Assembly (NCBI GenBank): GCA_001769505.1
Contig: MEOF01000037.1
Location: 1 to 32,498, forward strand
Length of the DNA: 32,498 bases
From: Bacteroidetes bacterium GWF2_33_38
Lineage (GTDB): Bacteria > Bacteroidota > Bacteroidia > Bacteroidales > GWF2-33-38
Reading direction: 5' to 3'
A model generated the notes under the pieces. The model made no database searches, was not told the origin of the DNA, and saw only the letters and a list, made by a program, of their open reading frames with translations. Shown here piece after piece: positions 25,661-32,498 of the stretch. The first letter of the stretch is position 1, and each line of letters opens with the position of its first letter. The translations under genes were made by a program, and so were the position numbers.

Positions 25661-26077
25661 ATGTTTAATTTATCAAAATTTTCATCAATTCTGTTATATG
25701 CATTGATGATATTATCGGTATTAGTTTTTGTGCTTTATGGCTTCGACGTTATTGACGAGGGCTCAATGCTGATTTGGTCATACATACTAATATTTATCGC
25801 AGCAGCAACTTCAATTTTATTTCCAATCGGATATTTTATAGCAAATCCGAAAAAAGCGAAAACAGCATTAATCGGCATAGGTGCTTTTGTTATACTTGGA
25901 GGTATTGCATATGTAATGGCAGAAGATACCATTCCTACATTTCTTGGTGCAGAAGCATTTGAAATTGATCATAGTTCATCGAAAAATATAAGCACGAGTT
26001 TAATCACAACTTATTTGTTGTCGGCAGTTACACTTGGGGTAATTTTATATGCTGAAATTGCAAAATATTTTAAATAA
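25661..26077 (+). CDS. Small four-helix membrane protein in the exbB-exbD operon
   Basis: 138 residues with four predicted transmembrane helices: about 9-28 (LLYALMILSVLVFVLYGF), 39-60, 69-86 (ALIGIGAFVILGGIAYVM) and 113-132 (SLITTYLLSAVTLGVILYA). A polar extracytoplasmic segment (AEDTIPTFLGAEAFEIDHSS) lies between helices three and four. It sits 6 bp after exbB and 9 bp before the first exbD, so translation is coupled to the motor genes. I do not recognise a named family. A role as an accessory subunit of the ExbB/ExbD complex is inferred from position only. Confidence 0.85.
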   Translation: MFNLSKFSSILLYALMILSVLVFVLYGFDVIDEGSMLIWSYILIFIAAATSILFPIGYFIANPKKAKTALIGIGAFVILGGIAYVMAEDTIPTFLGAEAFEIDHSSSKNISTSLITTYLLSAVTLGVILYAEIAKYFK

Positions 26078-26086
26078 TCATAAACT

Positions 26087-26671
26087 ATGGCTAGAAGTAA
26101 AAGAGCAATTCCTGAAATTAATGCCGGTTCAATGGCAGACATTGCTTTTTTGTTACTGATTTTCTTTTTGGTAACAACAACAATGGATGTCGATTCGGGT
26201 TTAACTAGAATGTTGCCACCTCCTGCTGATGCAAATCAAGAGCAAAATGATGAAGTAAAAGAACGTAACGTTTTTGTGGTATTATTAAACAAAGACAATC
26301 GTTTGTTAGTTGAAGGTGAGCCAATGAGTGTAAAACAGTTAAAGGAAAAAACTAAAGATTTTATAGCAAATCCGAAAAATCTTGAAAATTTACCCGAAAA
26401 GAAAGTCTCGGATATTCCGTTTTTCGGGAAGTATGAGGTTTCGAAACAAATTATCTCGTTGCAAAACGACCGAGGAACTTCATATGGAATGTACATAGAA
26501 GTCCAGAATGAATTAATTGCAGCCTATAACGAGCTTAGAGATGAGCTTGCTAATCAAAAATTTGGTAAAGATTTCGATAATTTGAATAAAGAGCAGGCTG
26601 ATGCAGTGAAGGATATTTTTCCACAGCGAATTTCAGAAGCAGAACCTAAAAATATTGGAGGAACTGAATAA
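26087..26671 (+). CDS. exbD: ExbD/TolR-family protein, first copy
   Basis: 194 residues. The cytoplasmic N-terminus (ARSKRAIPEINAGSMA) leads into one transmembrane helix, DIAFLLLIFFLVTTTM, with D18, the proton-carrying Asp typical of the family. The periplasmic part carries a segment of about 90 extra residues (FIANPKNLENLPEKK to GTSYGMYIEVQNE) compared with minimal ExbD. Its final codon overlaps the ATG of the next exbD by one base (TAATG). Together with ExbB and the second ExbD it would energise TonB-dependent transport. Confidence 0.92.
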   Translation: MARSKRAIPEINAGSMADIAFLLLIFFLVTTTMDVDSGLTRMLPPPADANQEQNDEVKERNVFVVLLNKDNRLLVEGEPMSVKQLKEKTKDFIANPKNLENLPEKKVSDIPFFGKYEVSKQIISLQNDRGTSYGMYIEVQNELIAAYNELRDELANQKFGKDFDNLNKEQADAVKDIFPQRISEAEPKNIGGTE

Positions 26672-27141
26672 TGTCAAAATTTAAAAAGAAAACTGGTTCG
26701 GGCTCACAACAGTTGAGCACAGCCTCGTTGCCCGATATTGTTTTTATGCTTTTATTCTTTTTCATGGTAACAACAGTTATGCGTGAAACCGAATTGTTTG
26801 TAATTAACAAATTACCGGGAGCAACCGAAATTAAAAAGTTGGAGAAAAAATCCTTGGTTAGTTATATTTATGTAGGAGCTCCACGACCTGCATTCCAAAC
26901 AACCTATGGAACAGAACCAAAAATTCAATTGAACGATCAATTTGCTAAAGTTAGCGACATTAAAGAATATATTTCGCAAGAACGAGATGCTCGTGACGAA
27001 AGCGAAGTTCCTTTAATGACAACATCGTTAAAAGTAGATGAAAAAACCAAAATGGGGATAGTTACTGAAATTAAACAAGAGTTGAGACAGTGTAATGCCT
27101 TAAAAATTAACTATTCTGCTAGAAAGACTGTTAAAGATTAG
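26671..27141 (+). CDS. exbD: ExbD/TolR-family protein, second copy
   Basis: 156 residues. A basic, flexible N-terminus (MSKFKKKTGSGSQQLSTASL) precedes the helix PDIVFMLLFFFMVTTVM with the conserved Asp at D22. The periplasmic domain ends in EIKQELRQCNALKINYSA. It differs clearly from the first ExbD, so the motor may contain two kinds of ExbD subunit. Last gene of the operon: a strong terminator starts 43 bp downstream. No tonB gene is in the operon or elsewhere in the window. Confidence 0.92.
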   Translation: MSKFKKKTGSGSQQLSTASLPDIVFMLLFFFMVTTVMRETELFVINKLPGATEIKKLEKKSLVSYIYVGAPRPAFQTTYGTEPKIQLNDQFAKVSDIKEYISQERDARDESEVPLMTTSLKVDEKTKMGIVTEIKQELRQCNALKINYSARKTVKD

Positions 27142-27183
27142 TTTTCCTTATCTTAACAAAAAATAAAATTTGATTTTTATATC

Positions 27184-27222
27184 AAGAGTGGTCGGAAGAA
27201 AAATCCGACCACTCTTTTTTTA
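27184..27222 (+). terminator. Rho-independent terminator of the exbB operon
   Basis: Perfect 13-bp stem AAGAGTGGTCGGA (27184-27196) / TCCGACCACTCTT (27204-27216), 7-nt loop, T-run. Confidence 0.95.
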
Positions 27223-27267
27223 TCCTATTTATCCATTATTCGGTCAATTTTTACAAAGGGTTCGTTA

Positions 27268-27390
27268 TACCAATTGCCAATAGTATAAAGATTAGAAATA
27301 AGCCTCTAACTTTGTTTAGCAGTAAATAAGCCTAAAATACAAATTTGCAATCAATTAATTATCAGTCGGTTATGCTTGAGTTAGATAGAT
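27268..27390 (+). repeat. 123-bp direct repeat, left copy
   Basis: Matches 27522-27644 over its whole length with four substitutions, all in a short stretch (about 27333-27350). Begins TACCAATTGCCAATAG and ends TTAGATAGAT. Confidence 0.95.
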
Positions 27391-27521
27391 TCTATTTCCA
27401 TAAGACACATATGTTATTTTTTAGATTCCCTTTTTCAAGCGAATGTGCCTCAAAAAATTACCACATACCCTCAAAAGCGGGTATCTTATTTTTAAATTGT
27501 GTCCGTCACATCGAATCGTAA
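27391..27521 (+). repeat. Core of the 144-bp MITE family, copy C, lacking both ends
   Basis: Follows the consensus from TCTATTTCCA to GAATCGTAA, with about six substitutions against the 18744 copy. One breaks the GGG of the first hairpin. The left end TACCAAT is replaced by the preceding 123-bp repeat (junction microhomology ATT). The right end is replaced by the next TACCAATT. It is the most diverged of the four copies compared with the 18744 copy. Confidence 0.85.
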
Positions 27522-27644
27522 TACCAATTGCCAATAGTATAAAGATTAGAAATAAGCCTCTAACTTTGTTTAGCAGTAAATAAGCCAAAAACACAAAATC
27601 GCAATCAATTAATTATCAGTCGGTTATGCTTGAGTTAGATAGAT
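27522..27644 (+). repeat. 123-bp direct repeat, right copy
   Basis: Second copy of the 27268-27390 unit, here continuing into the complete 251-bp element that ends at 27772. Confidence 0.95.
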
Positions 27645-28014
27645 TGTGTTTCAAAATGATTGTTAAAGAAATTTTGGAACAACAATGGTTAATGCCGATA
27701 TTAAAGCAAAACAAGCATACAGAACGATGTGAAAGTATGCGACATTTTGATGTTTAATCGGTATAATTGGTATTATTCGCACGATTCATCGAGTTGAATC
27801 AAAATCGCAAATATCTAAAAAACAACACGTTTTCATTTCGGCGATAGGAGAAATCTCAAACATGACCAAATTTTTCTGAAATACTTCTAGATGAAAATAC
27901 TATAAAACATTGATATATATAGATATTTCTTGTTTTTCCGATTTATTTGAATTTTCGAGCCCTTTTTTTATCAAAATAAAGAAGTAAATAATTTCTCAAT
28001 TTGAAATTCACATC

Positions 28015-28022
28015 TATCTTTG
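28015..28022 (+). promoter_or_regulatory. Candidate -7 element of the transporter gene
   Basis: TATCTTTG, exact TAnnTTTG match, 142 bp before the ATG at 28164. No well-placed TTG upstream. Confidence 0.35.
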
Positions 28023-28163
28023 TGCAAATTTTTGAGCCTTATTTTTTATTTAATTATATAATTATTTTATAAAATTTACGGATGGTTCAATTTGAGATAC
28101 AATTATGCTTATCAGATGTTTAATGGATTTTCTAGTTTCAACTAATTAAAATATGAAAAATTT

Positions 28164-29594
28164 ATGAAAAGTTTATTGCAGTTTTTTAGAAACAACTTGG
28201 GCATAGCTTTAACGGCTATGTTTATGTTCGTGATTCCATTTATTGCTAGTGCATCAACTCATGCTGGAGTTTCTGGGGCAGAGGCATTTTCGATTTTTGG
28301 AATTCGAATCGAATTTATTTTGTTTGCATTAACCTTGGTTAGTGTTGCATTGTTTCACAAACAAACATTTTGGGTTGCCATTATTGGTTTATCGGCAATT
28401 GTTCTTTACAAATTATTTTTTATTTCGGGTTATCCTTTTGCCGAGCATTTTTTCGGTGGAAATTCGCTAATCGACCAATTTACTGACAAACATATGCGTC
28501 AGGGCGAGTGGGGAATTCTTTTGAATTTGTTGGGTTTATTATTAGGATTTGCCATTCTTGCTAAAATATTTGAAGATTCAGGCGTTCCTGATATTTTACC
28601 AAAATATTTACCAAACGACTGGAAAGGTCCATTTGTCTTATTAATTTTTGTTTTCGTTTTATCATCTTTCTTAGATAATATCGCTGCTGCGATGATTGGA
28701 GGAACCATAGCATTGGTTGTTTTCAAAAATAAAGTACACATTGGTTACATCGCAGGTATTGTTGCGGCAAGTAATGCAGGAGGTGCGGGCAGTGTTGTGG
28801 GCGATACCACTACTACTATGATGTGGATTGATGGAGTTTCTGCATTTAATGTTCTACATGCTTTTATTGCAGCAGGGGCAGCCTTACTAATTATTGCATG
28901 GTTTGCAGCACGTCAACAAGATAAATTTCAACCCATTACTGCTGAGGCAAAACAAGGCGTGAAAGTTGACTGGGGACGATTGTTTATTGTTCTTTTGATT
29001 CTAACGGGAGCTATTGTATCGAATGTATATTACGATATGCCAGCACTAGGTGTTTGGATTGCAATCTTAATCGGAGCAACTTTCCGTAAAATGCCTTGGC
29101 ACGAAATCGGAACTTCAATAAAAGGTTCAATATTCCTTATGAGTTTAGTAACAGCAGCATCAATGATGCCTGTTGAAACATTACCTGATGCTTCTTGGGT
29201 TACCGCATTTATTCTTGGATTTGTATCTGCTGTTTTTGATAACATTCCATTAACTAAGCTATGTTTGCAACAAGGTCATTACGATTGGGGTATGCTAGCT
29301 TACGCTGTCGGTTTTGGCGGTTCAATGATTTGGTTTGGCTCATCAGCGGGTGTTGCCATTACTAATAAATTTCCCGAAGCACGAAATGTTTTGTTATGGA
29401 TACGCCAAGGTTGGCATGTAATTTTAGCATATATTGTTGGATTTTTTGTTTTGTTTTTTGCATGGGGATGGGAGGCAGAAGATAATAAAGAACACAAAGA
29501 ACCGGCACAAAATTGTCCGGTTGAAAATTGCAAAGCCAAAGCACATGCTTTAGGAACAATTGCAGTGAGTGATTCAACGGTAGTAGTCGAATAA
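28164..29594 (+). CDS. NhaD/ion-transporter-superfamily sodium:proton antiporter-like membrane protein
   Basis: 476 residues, about 12 hydrophobic segments. It shows the inverted two-fold repeat of the ion-transporter superfamily: SSFLDNIAAAMIGGTIAL (about 167-184, D171-N172) in the first half and SAVFDNIPLTKLCL (about 355-368, D359-N360) in the second. Each is followed by a Gly/Ser/Thr-rich hairpin (GGAGSVVGDTTTTMMW 206-221; GFGGSMIWFGSSAGVAI 383-399). This pattern is known from NhaD, ArsB and DASS-type carriers. NhaD-type Na+/H+ exchange is the best guess, with citrate or arsenite transport less likely. The C-terminal tail (about 438-476) is hydrophilic and carries NCPVENCKAKAH (C451, C456, H461), a possible metal site. 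Monocistronic, with its own terminator. Confidence 0.85.
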   Translation: MKSLLQFFRNNLGIALTAMFMFVIPFIASASTHAGVSGAEAFSIFGIRIEFILFALTLVSVALFHKQTFWVAIIGLSAIVLYKLFFISGYPFAEHFFGGNSLIDQFTDKHMRQGEWGILLNLLGLLLGFAILAKIFEDSGVPDILPKYLPNDWKGPFVLLIFVFVLSSFLDNIAAAMIGGTIALVVFKNKVHIGYIAGIVAASNAGGAGSVVGDTTTTMMWIDGVSAFNVLHAFIAAGAALLIIAWFAARQQDKFQPITAEAKQGVKVDWGRLFIVLLILTGAIVSNVYYDMPALGVWIAILIGATFRKMPWHEIGTSIKGSIFLMSLVTAASMMPVETLPDASWVTAFILGFVSAVFDNIPLTKLCLQQGHYDWGMLAYAVGFGGSMIWFGSSAGVAITNKFPEARNVLLWIRQGWHVILAYIVGFFVLFFAWGWEAEDNKEHKEPAQNCPVENCKAKAHALGTIAVSDSTVVVE

Positions 29595-29611
29595 TACCAA
29601 ATCATATTTAT

Positions 29612-29651
29612 AAAAAAAGACTGTGAATATTGTATTCATAGTCTTTTTTTT
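29612..29651 (+). terminator. Rho-independent terminator after the transporter gene
   Basis: A-tract then GACTGTGAATA (29619-29629), loop TTG, TATTCATAGTC (29633-29643) with one G-U pair, then a T-run. 17 bp after the stop. Confidence 0.92.
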
Positions 29652-29665
29652 ATGATATATTGTAA

Positions 29666-29809
29666 TACCAATTCTATTTCCATATGACACATATGTGATT
29701 TTTTAGATTCCCTTTTTTAAGGGAATGTGCCTCAAAAAATTACCACATACCCGCAAAAGCGGGTATCTTATTTTTAAATTGTGTCGGTCACATTGAATCG
29801 TAATTGTTA
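29666..29809 (+). mobile_element. MITE-like element, copy D (144 bp)
   Basis: Left end TACCAATT (29666-29673), right end AATTGTTA (29802-29809, two mismatches). Flanked by TAA on both sides (29663-29665, 29810-29812). Core almost identical to the 18744 copy, with one substitution in the loop/stem of the first hairpin. It sits 14 bp after the transporter terminator. Confidence 0.87.
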
Positions 29810-29917
29810 TAAAACACACATTGTGTATAGTGTTAAAATTCAATTAGTTCGTTGGTTAAAGCAATTGATGTTTATCAAAATACACTAAATTATTTTTCAG
29901 ATTCATTTTATAATTTC

Positions 29918-29925
29918 TATTTTTG
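29918..29925 (+). promoter_or_regulatory. Predicted -7 element of the second TonB receptor gene
   Basis: TATTTTTG, an exact TAnnTTTG match, 88 bp before the ATG at 30013. No TTG at the expected -33 distance. Confidence 0.45.
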
Positions 29926-30012
29926 CGACAACAAAATTATAAAAGTAACACGATGAGTGTTTTTTTTATGCAAATTGGGTAACACGAATATTAATTATTT
30001 ATACATCAAAAA

Positions 30013-32391
30013 ATGAAAACGAATGTTTATTTTACAATTATGTTAATGCTTTTAGCAAATTGGGGATTTTCACAAATTTACGTGAAAGGAAAAGTTACTG
30101 ATATTCAATCAGGATTGCCAATTGTAGGAGCAAATATCTATATCAACGAAACTATTCTTGGAACATCTTCTGACATTAATGGAACCTTTGAATTTAAAAA
30201 TTTACAAATCGGAAGATACGAAATAATATGTTCAATGTTGGGCTACAAAAATGTAACACAAATTGTTGATAATAAAGAAAATCAGACGATTGAAATAAAT
30301 TTCGAGATGGAACAAAAGATAAATGATATTGATGAAATTGTTGTTCAAAGCGAACTTCCAAGAACCGCAGCCTCATCAAATCAAATTAGAAAAATTGATA
30401 TTGCACTCAAACCCACACGTTCAACACAAGAATTGTTACAATTGGTCCCAGGTTTAATCATTGCACAACACGCTGGTGGCGGGAAAGCTGAGCAAATTTA
30501 TATTCGAGGTTTCGACTGCGACCATGGAACCGATATTTCGATAAATGTTGACGGTTTGCCTGTAAATATGGTAAGTCACGGACACGGACAAGGATATGCC
30601 GATTTACATTTTTTAATTGCCGAAACTGTTGATGATATTGAAGTAAACAAAGGAACTTATTTTGCAAAATTTGGCGATTTTGCGACAGCTGGAGCCATAA
30701 GCTTAAAAACCAAAGATATTTTAGACGAGAATATTTTGAAACTCGAAATGGGAAGTTTCAATACTCAAAAATATACAATGATGTATCAAATTGACAATGG
30801 CGGAGCTGAACAAAATGCTTACATAGCAACCCAATATTATAAAACCGATGGACCATTTGAAAGTCCGCAACAATTGGAACGTTTTAATGTTTTTGGAAAA
30901 TATTTTTCAAACATTTCAAAAAATAGCAAATTAACAGTTTCTGCTGGCGGATATTCGTCGAGTTGGAATGCTTCGGGACAAATTCCCCAACGTGCAATTG
31001 ATATGGGAATTATTTCTCGTTTCAACGGAATCGATAATTTAGAAGGCGGAATCACTGGACGTCAAAACTTGAGTATGAACTACAAATTTAAAGCAAACGA
31101 TGGAAGTGAACTCGAAATTCAATCGTTTGCAAGTCATTATAACTTTAAATTATTTTCAAACTTTACACTGTATGCTACCGACAGCGTAAATGGCGATATG
31201 ATTGAGCAAATTGATAACCGATATTTATATGGGTTAAATGCCAATTATAAATTTGTGAAAAATTTGAAAAAATTCTCAATTATTAATCGAATAGGTGGCG
31301 GACACCGAAGCGATAATGTAAATGCACAATTATGGCATAGTCCCGACAGAGAAAGATTATCTGTTTTTACAAACGACGATATTGTTGAACGAAATTTCTT
31401 TGCTTGGGCAGAACAAGAATATTTATTTAGTTCAAAATTTAGATTGATTCTTGGTTTGCGACACGATTATTTTTCGTTCGATAAATACGATAATGTTGGA
31501 AATGCCTTGGATTCGATAAATAATGGATTGCCTCACGTTTCGGGAGTTGCACAAAAATCGGTTGTTAGTCCAAAAATCAGTGCAATTTTAAAACCTACAA
31601 AAAATCTGGATGTTTATTTGAATTTCGGACAAGGTTTTCATTCAAACGATGGACGAGATGTTGTAATTGGACAAAAAGTGAATCAATTGGTTGATACTTG
31701 GAAAGAAAAAGGATTCACGAATCAAGAAATTGCAAATATGTTAAGTATGTATAATTTTGATATTGAACAATATAATTCAAATTCGATTCCGAAAGCAACA
31801 GGAGCGGAAATTGGTTTAAGAATCAAACTTTTCAACAAAGTTCATCTTAGTTTCGCAACTTGGTATTTGCATTTAAGTGAAGAATTTGTGTACGTTGGCG
31901 ATGGTGGAACTACAGAATTGAGTAGTCCAACCGAGCGAAAAGGAATTGATTTTGAAACTCGTTATTCGCCATATTCTTGGTTGTGGATTGATGCCGATGT
32001 TTGTTATTCAAAAGGAACAGTTTTGGGTTTGCCCGATGGCGAAAATCACATCCCATTAGCTCCACAACTTACCGCTTCTGGTGGTTTAACTTTTGTACAC
32101 AAATCAGGATTAGATGCAACATTACGTTTCCGACATGTAGGAAGTCGCCCAGCGAATGAAGATAATTCGATAGTTGCTTTGGGTTATACACTTTTAAATT
32201 CTTCATTTTCATATAAATACAAACATTTCAAGTTTTCAGTAAATGTTGAAAATATTTTAAATGTTGATTGGAACGAGGCTCAATTTGCAACCGAAACTCG
32301 ATTGAAAAACGAAACAGAAACTGTTGAAGAATTGTGTTTCACACCTGGTAATCCAAGAAATTTTCAAGTAGGAATTGTGTATTCTTTCTAG
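30013..32391 (+). CDS. TonB-dependent outer-membrane receptor with His-rich plug motif
   Basis: 792 residues. Signal peptide about 1-20 (LMLLANWGFSQ). Residues about 22-105 are a carboxypeptidase-regulatory-like domain (VKGKVTDIQSGLPIVGANI, GTSSDINGTFEFKNL). The plug (about 118-240) contains GGGKAEQIYIRGFDCDHGTD and VDGLPVNMVSHGHGQGYADLHF (about 156-200), with H171, H189, H191, H199, D168, D170 and C169. The barrel follows, ending GNPRNFQVGIVYSF with the terminal aromatic residue usual for outer-membrane barrels. It is a different subfamily from the receptor at 8761: no lipoprotein partner, shorter barrel. The HGTD and SHGHGQGYADLHF segments recall a widespread receptor subfamily whose substrate I cannot name. 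A metal or metal-chelate ligand is a guess. Confidence 0.92.
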   Translation: MKTNVYFTIMLMLLANWGFSQIYVKGKVTDIQSGLPIVGANIYINETILGTSSDINGTFEFKNLQIGRYEIICSMLGYKNVTQIVDNKENQTIEINFEMEQKINDIDEIVVQSELPRTAASSNQIRKIDIALKPTRSTQELLQLVPGLIIAQHAGGGKAEQIYIRGFDCDHGTDISINVDGLPVNMVSHGHGQGYADLHFLIAETVDDIEVNKGTYFAKFGDFATAGAISLKTKDILDENILKLEMGSFNTQKYTMMYQIDNGGAEQNAYIATQYYKTDGPFESPQQLERFNVFGKYFSNISKNSKLTVSAGGYSSSWNASGQIPQRAIDMGIISRFNGIDNLEGGITGRQNLSMNYKFKANDGSELEIQSFASHYNFKLFSNFTLYATDSVNGDMIEQIDNRYLYGLNANYKFVKNLKKFSIINRIGGGHRSDNVNAQLWHSPDRERLSVFTNDDIVERNFFAWAEQEYLFSSKFRLILGLRHDYFSFDKYDNVGNALDSINNGLPHVSGVAQKSVVSPKISAILKPTKNLDVYLNFGQGFHSNDGRDVVIGQKVNQLVDTWKEKGFTNQEIANMLSMYNFDIEQYNSNSIPKATGAEIGLRIKLFNKVHLSFATWYLHLSEEFVYVGDGGTTELSSPTERKGIDFETRYSPYSWLWIDADVCYSKGTVLGLPDGENHIPLAPQLTASGGLTFVHKSGLDATLRFRHVGSRPANEDNSIVALGYTLLNSSFSYKYKHFKFSVNVENILNVDWNEAQFATETRLKNETETVEELCFTPGNPRNFQVGIVYSF

Positions 32392-32498
32392 ATTCCGTAA
32401 TAGAATCGATTAGCTCGTTCATTACAATAGTTCGGTTAATTTTTGTAAGCCTCTTATTTTAAGAACTCATATATAACTCCCCTGTTTCAATATGAGCA

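Larger units (their letters stand above)
27268..27772 (+). mobile_element. Composite MITE-like element (505 bp) with TACCAATT ends
   Basis: Outer ends are TACCAATT (27268-27275) and AATTGGTA (27765-27772), perfect inverted repeats, flanked by TTA on both sides (27265-27267, 27773-27775). Inside, in order: a 123-bp left unit (27268-27390), the core of the 144-bp element without its ends (27391-27521), and a full second element (27522-27772, 251 bp) whose first 123 bp repeat the left unit. The second element has its own TACCAATT/AATTGGTA ends, but its left flank is TAA and its right flank TTA. Only the outermost pair therefore has matching flanks, which suggests one original insertion that was later rearranged. 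Confidence 0.8.
27223..28163. other. 941-bp intergenic region with nested mobile-element remnants and nhaD leader
   Basis: Contains the 505-bp composite element (27268-27772) and, after it, about 390 bp of very AT-rich sequence. A TATCTTTG box (28015-28022) is the best promoter candidate for the downstream transporter and would give a leader of about 135 nt. No convincing protein gene, tRNA or known riboswitch is visible. Confidence 0.6.
29652..30012. other. Intergenic region before the second TonB receptor
   Basis: Holds MITE-like copy D (29666-29809), a -7-like box (29918-29925) and an approximately 80-nt leader. In the leader a 9-bp motif GTAACACGA occurs twice (29945-29953, 29979-29987). 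The first copy is part of a short hairpin AACAC/GTGTT followed by T residues (29947-29967). Confidence 0.55.

Noticed and set aside
27626-27757. 43-codon plus-strand frame inside the 251-bp element
   Set aside because: Too short, no recognisable transposase motif, and it lies wholly within a non-coding-looking repeat. It could be a transposase remnant but nothing supports that.
27268-27772. CRISPR array
   Set aside because: Only two long direct copies, no short repeats with regular unique spacers, and no cas genes.

Overview
The window is AT-rich and reads as a chromosome segment from a member of the Bacteroidota, plausibly of a marine or gliding-type lineage. The evidence is SprB-repeat and CHU_C (type IX secretion type B) and type A sorting domains, TonB receptors with N-terminal carboxypeptidase-regulatory-like domains, a Bacteroidota-type membrane protein next to purD, and promoters of the Bacteroidota form (TTG, about 19-20 nt, TAnnTTTG). 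No rRNA, tRNA or CRISPR array was seen.

Layout: (1) 2-6277 is the 3' part of a giant SprB-repeat adhesin, closed by a perfect bidirectional terminator shared with the convergent OmpR/PhoB-type response regulator (6354-7052, minus). (2) Divergent from the regulator is a beta-helix-like lipoprotein and TonB-receptor pair (7276-11574), followed by a sensorless SpoIIE-type phosphatase (11651-12511). (3) purD and a DUF6427-like membrane protein (12923-15184) form an operon. A minus-strand cassette of CheR, degenerate CheR and stand-alone CheB (15469-17715) follows, then purQ (17893-18585). (4) 19004-24163 is a 1719-residue secreted C39-like peptidase with many accessory domains. (5) ppnP (minus) and a proton-channel operon exbB-membrane protein-exbD-exbD (24833-27141) come next. 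(6) The window ends with an NhaD/IT-superfamily transporter (28164-29594) and a second TonB receptor (30013-32391).

The most unusual content is between the genes. Three intact 144-bp elements (12697, 18744, 29666) share a core, have terminal inverted repeats TACCAATT/AATTGGTA (the right end decays) and are each flanked by a 3-bp direct repeat of the form TNA (TTA, TCA, TAA). A fourth core is buried in a 505-bp composite (27268-27772) with perfect TACCAATT/AATTGGTA ends, TTA on both sides, and an internal 123-bp direct duplication. These look like a non-autonomous MITE family, with two different cores sharing one set of ends. I do not recognise it as a named family.

Functionally the genes form cell-surface modules (type IX substrates, two TonB receptors, the ExbB/ExbD motor that could energise them), purine and nucleoside metabolism (purD, purQ, ppnP), and signalling parts that lack their usual partners in this window (orphan response regulator, sensorless phosphatase, CheR/CheB without receptors or CheA).
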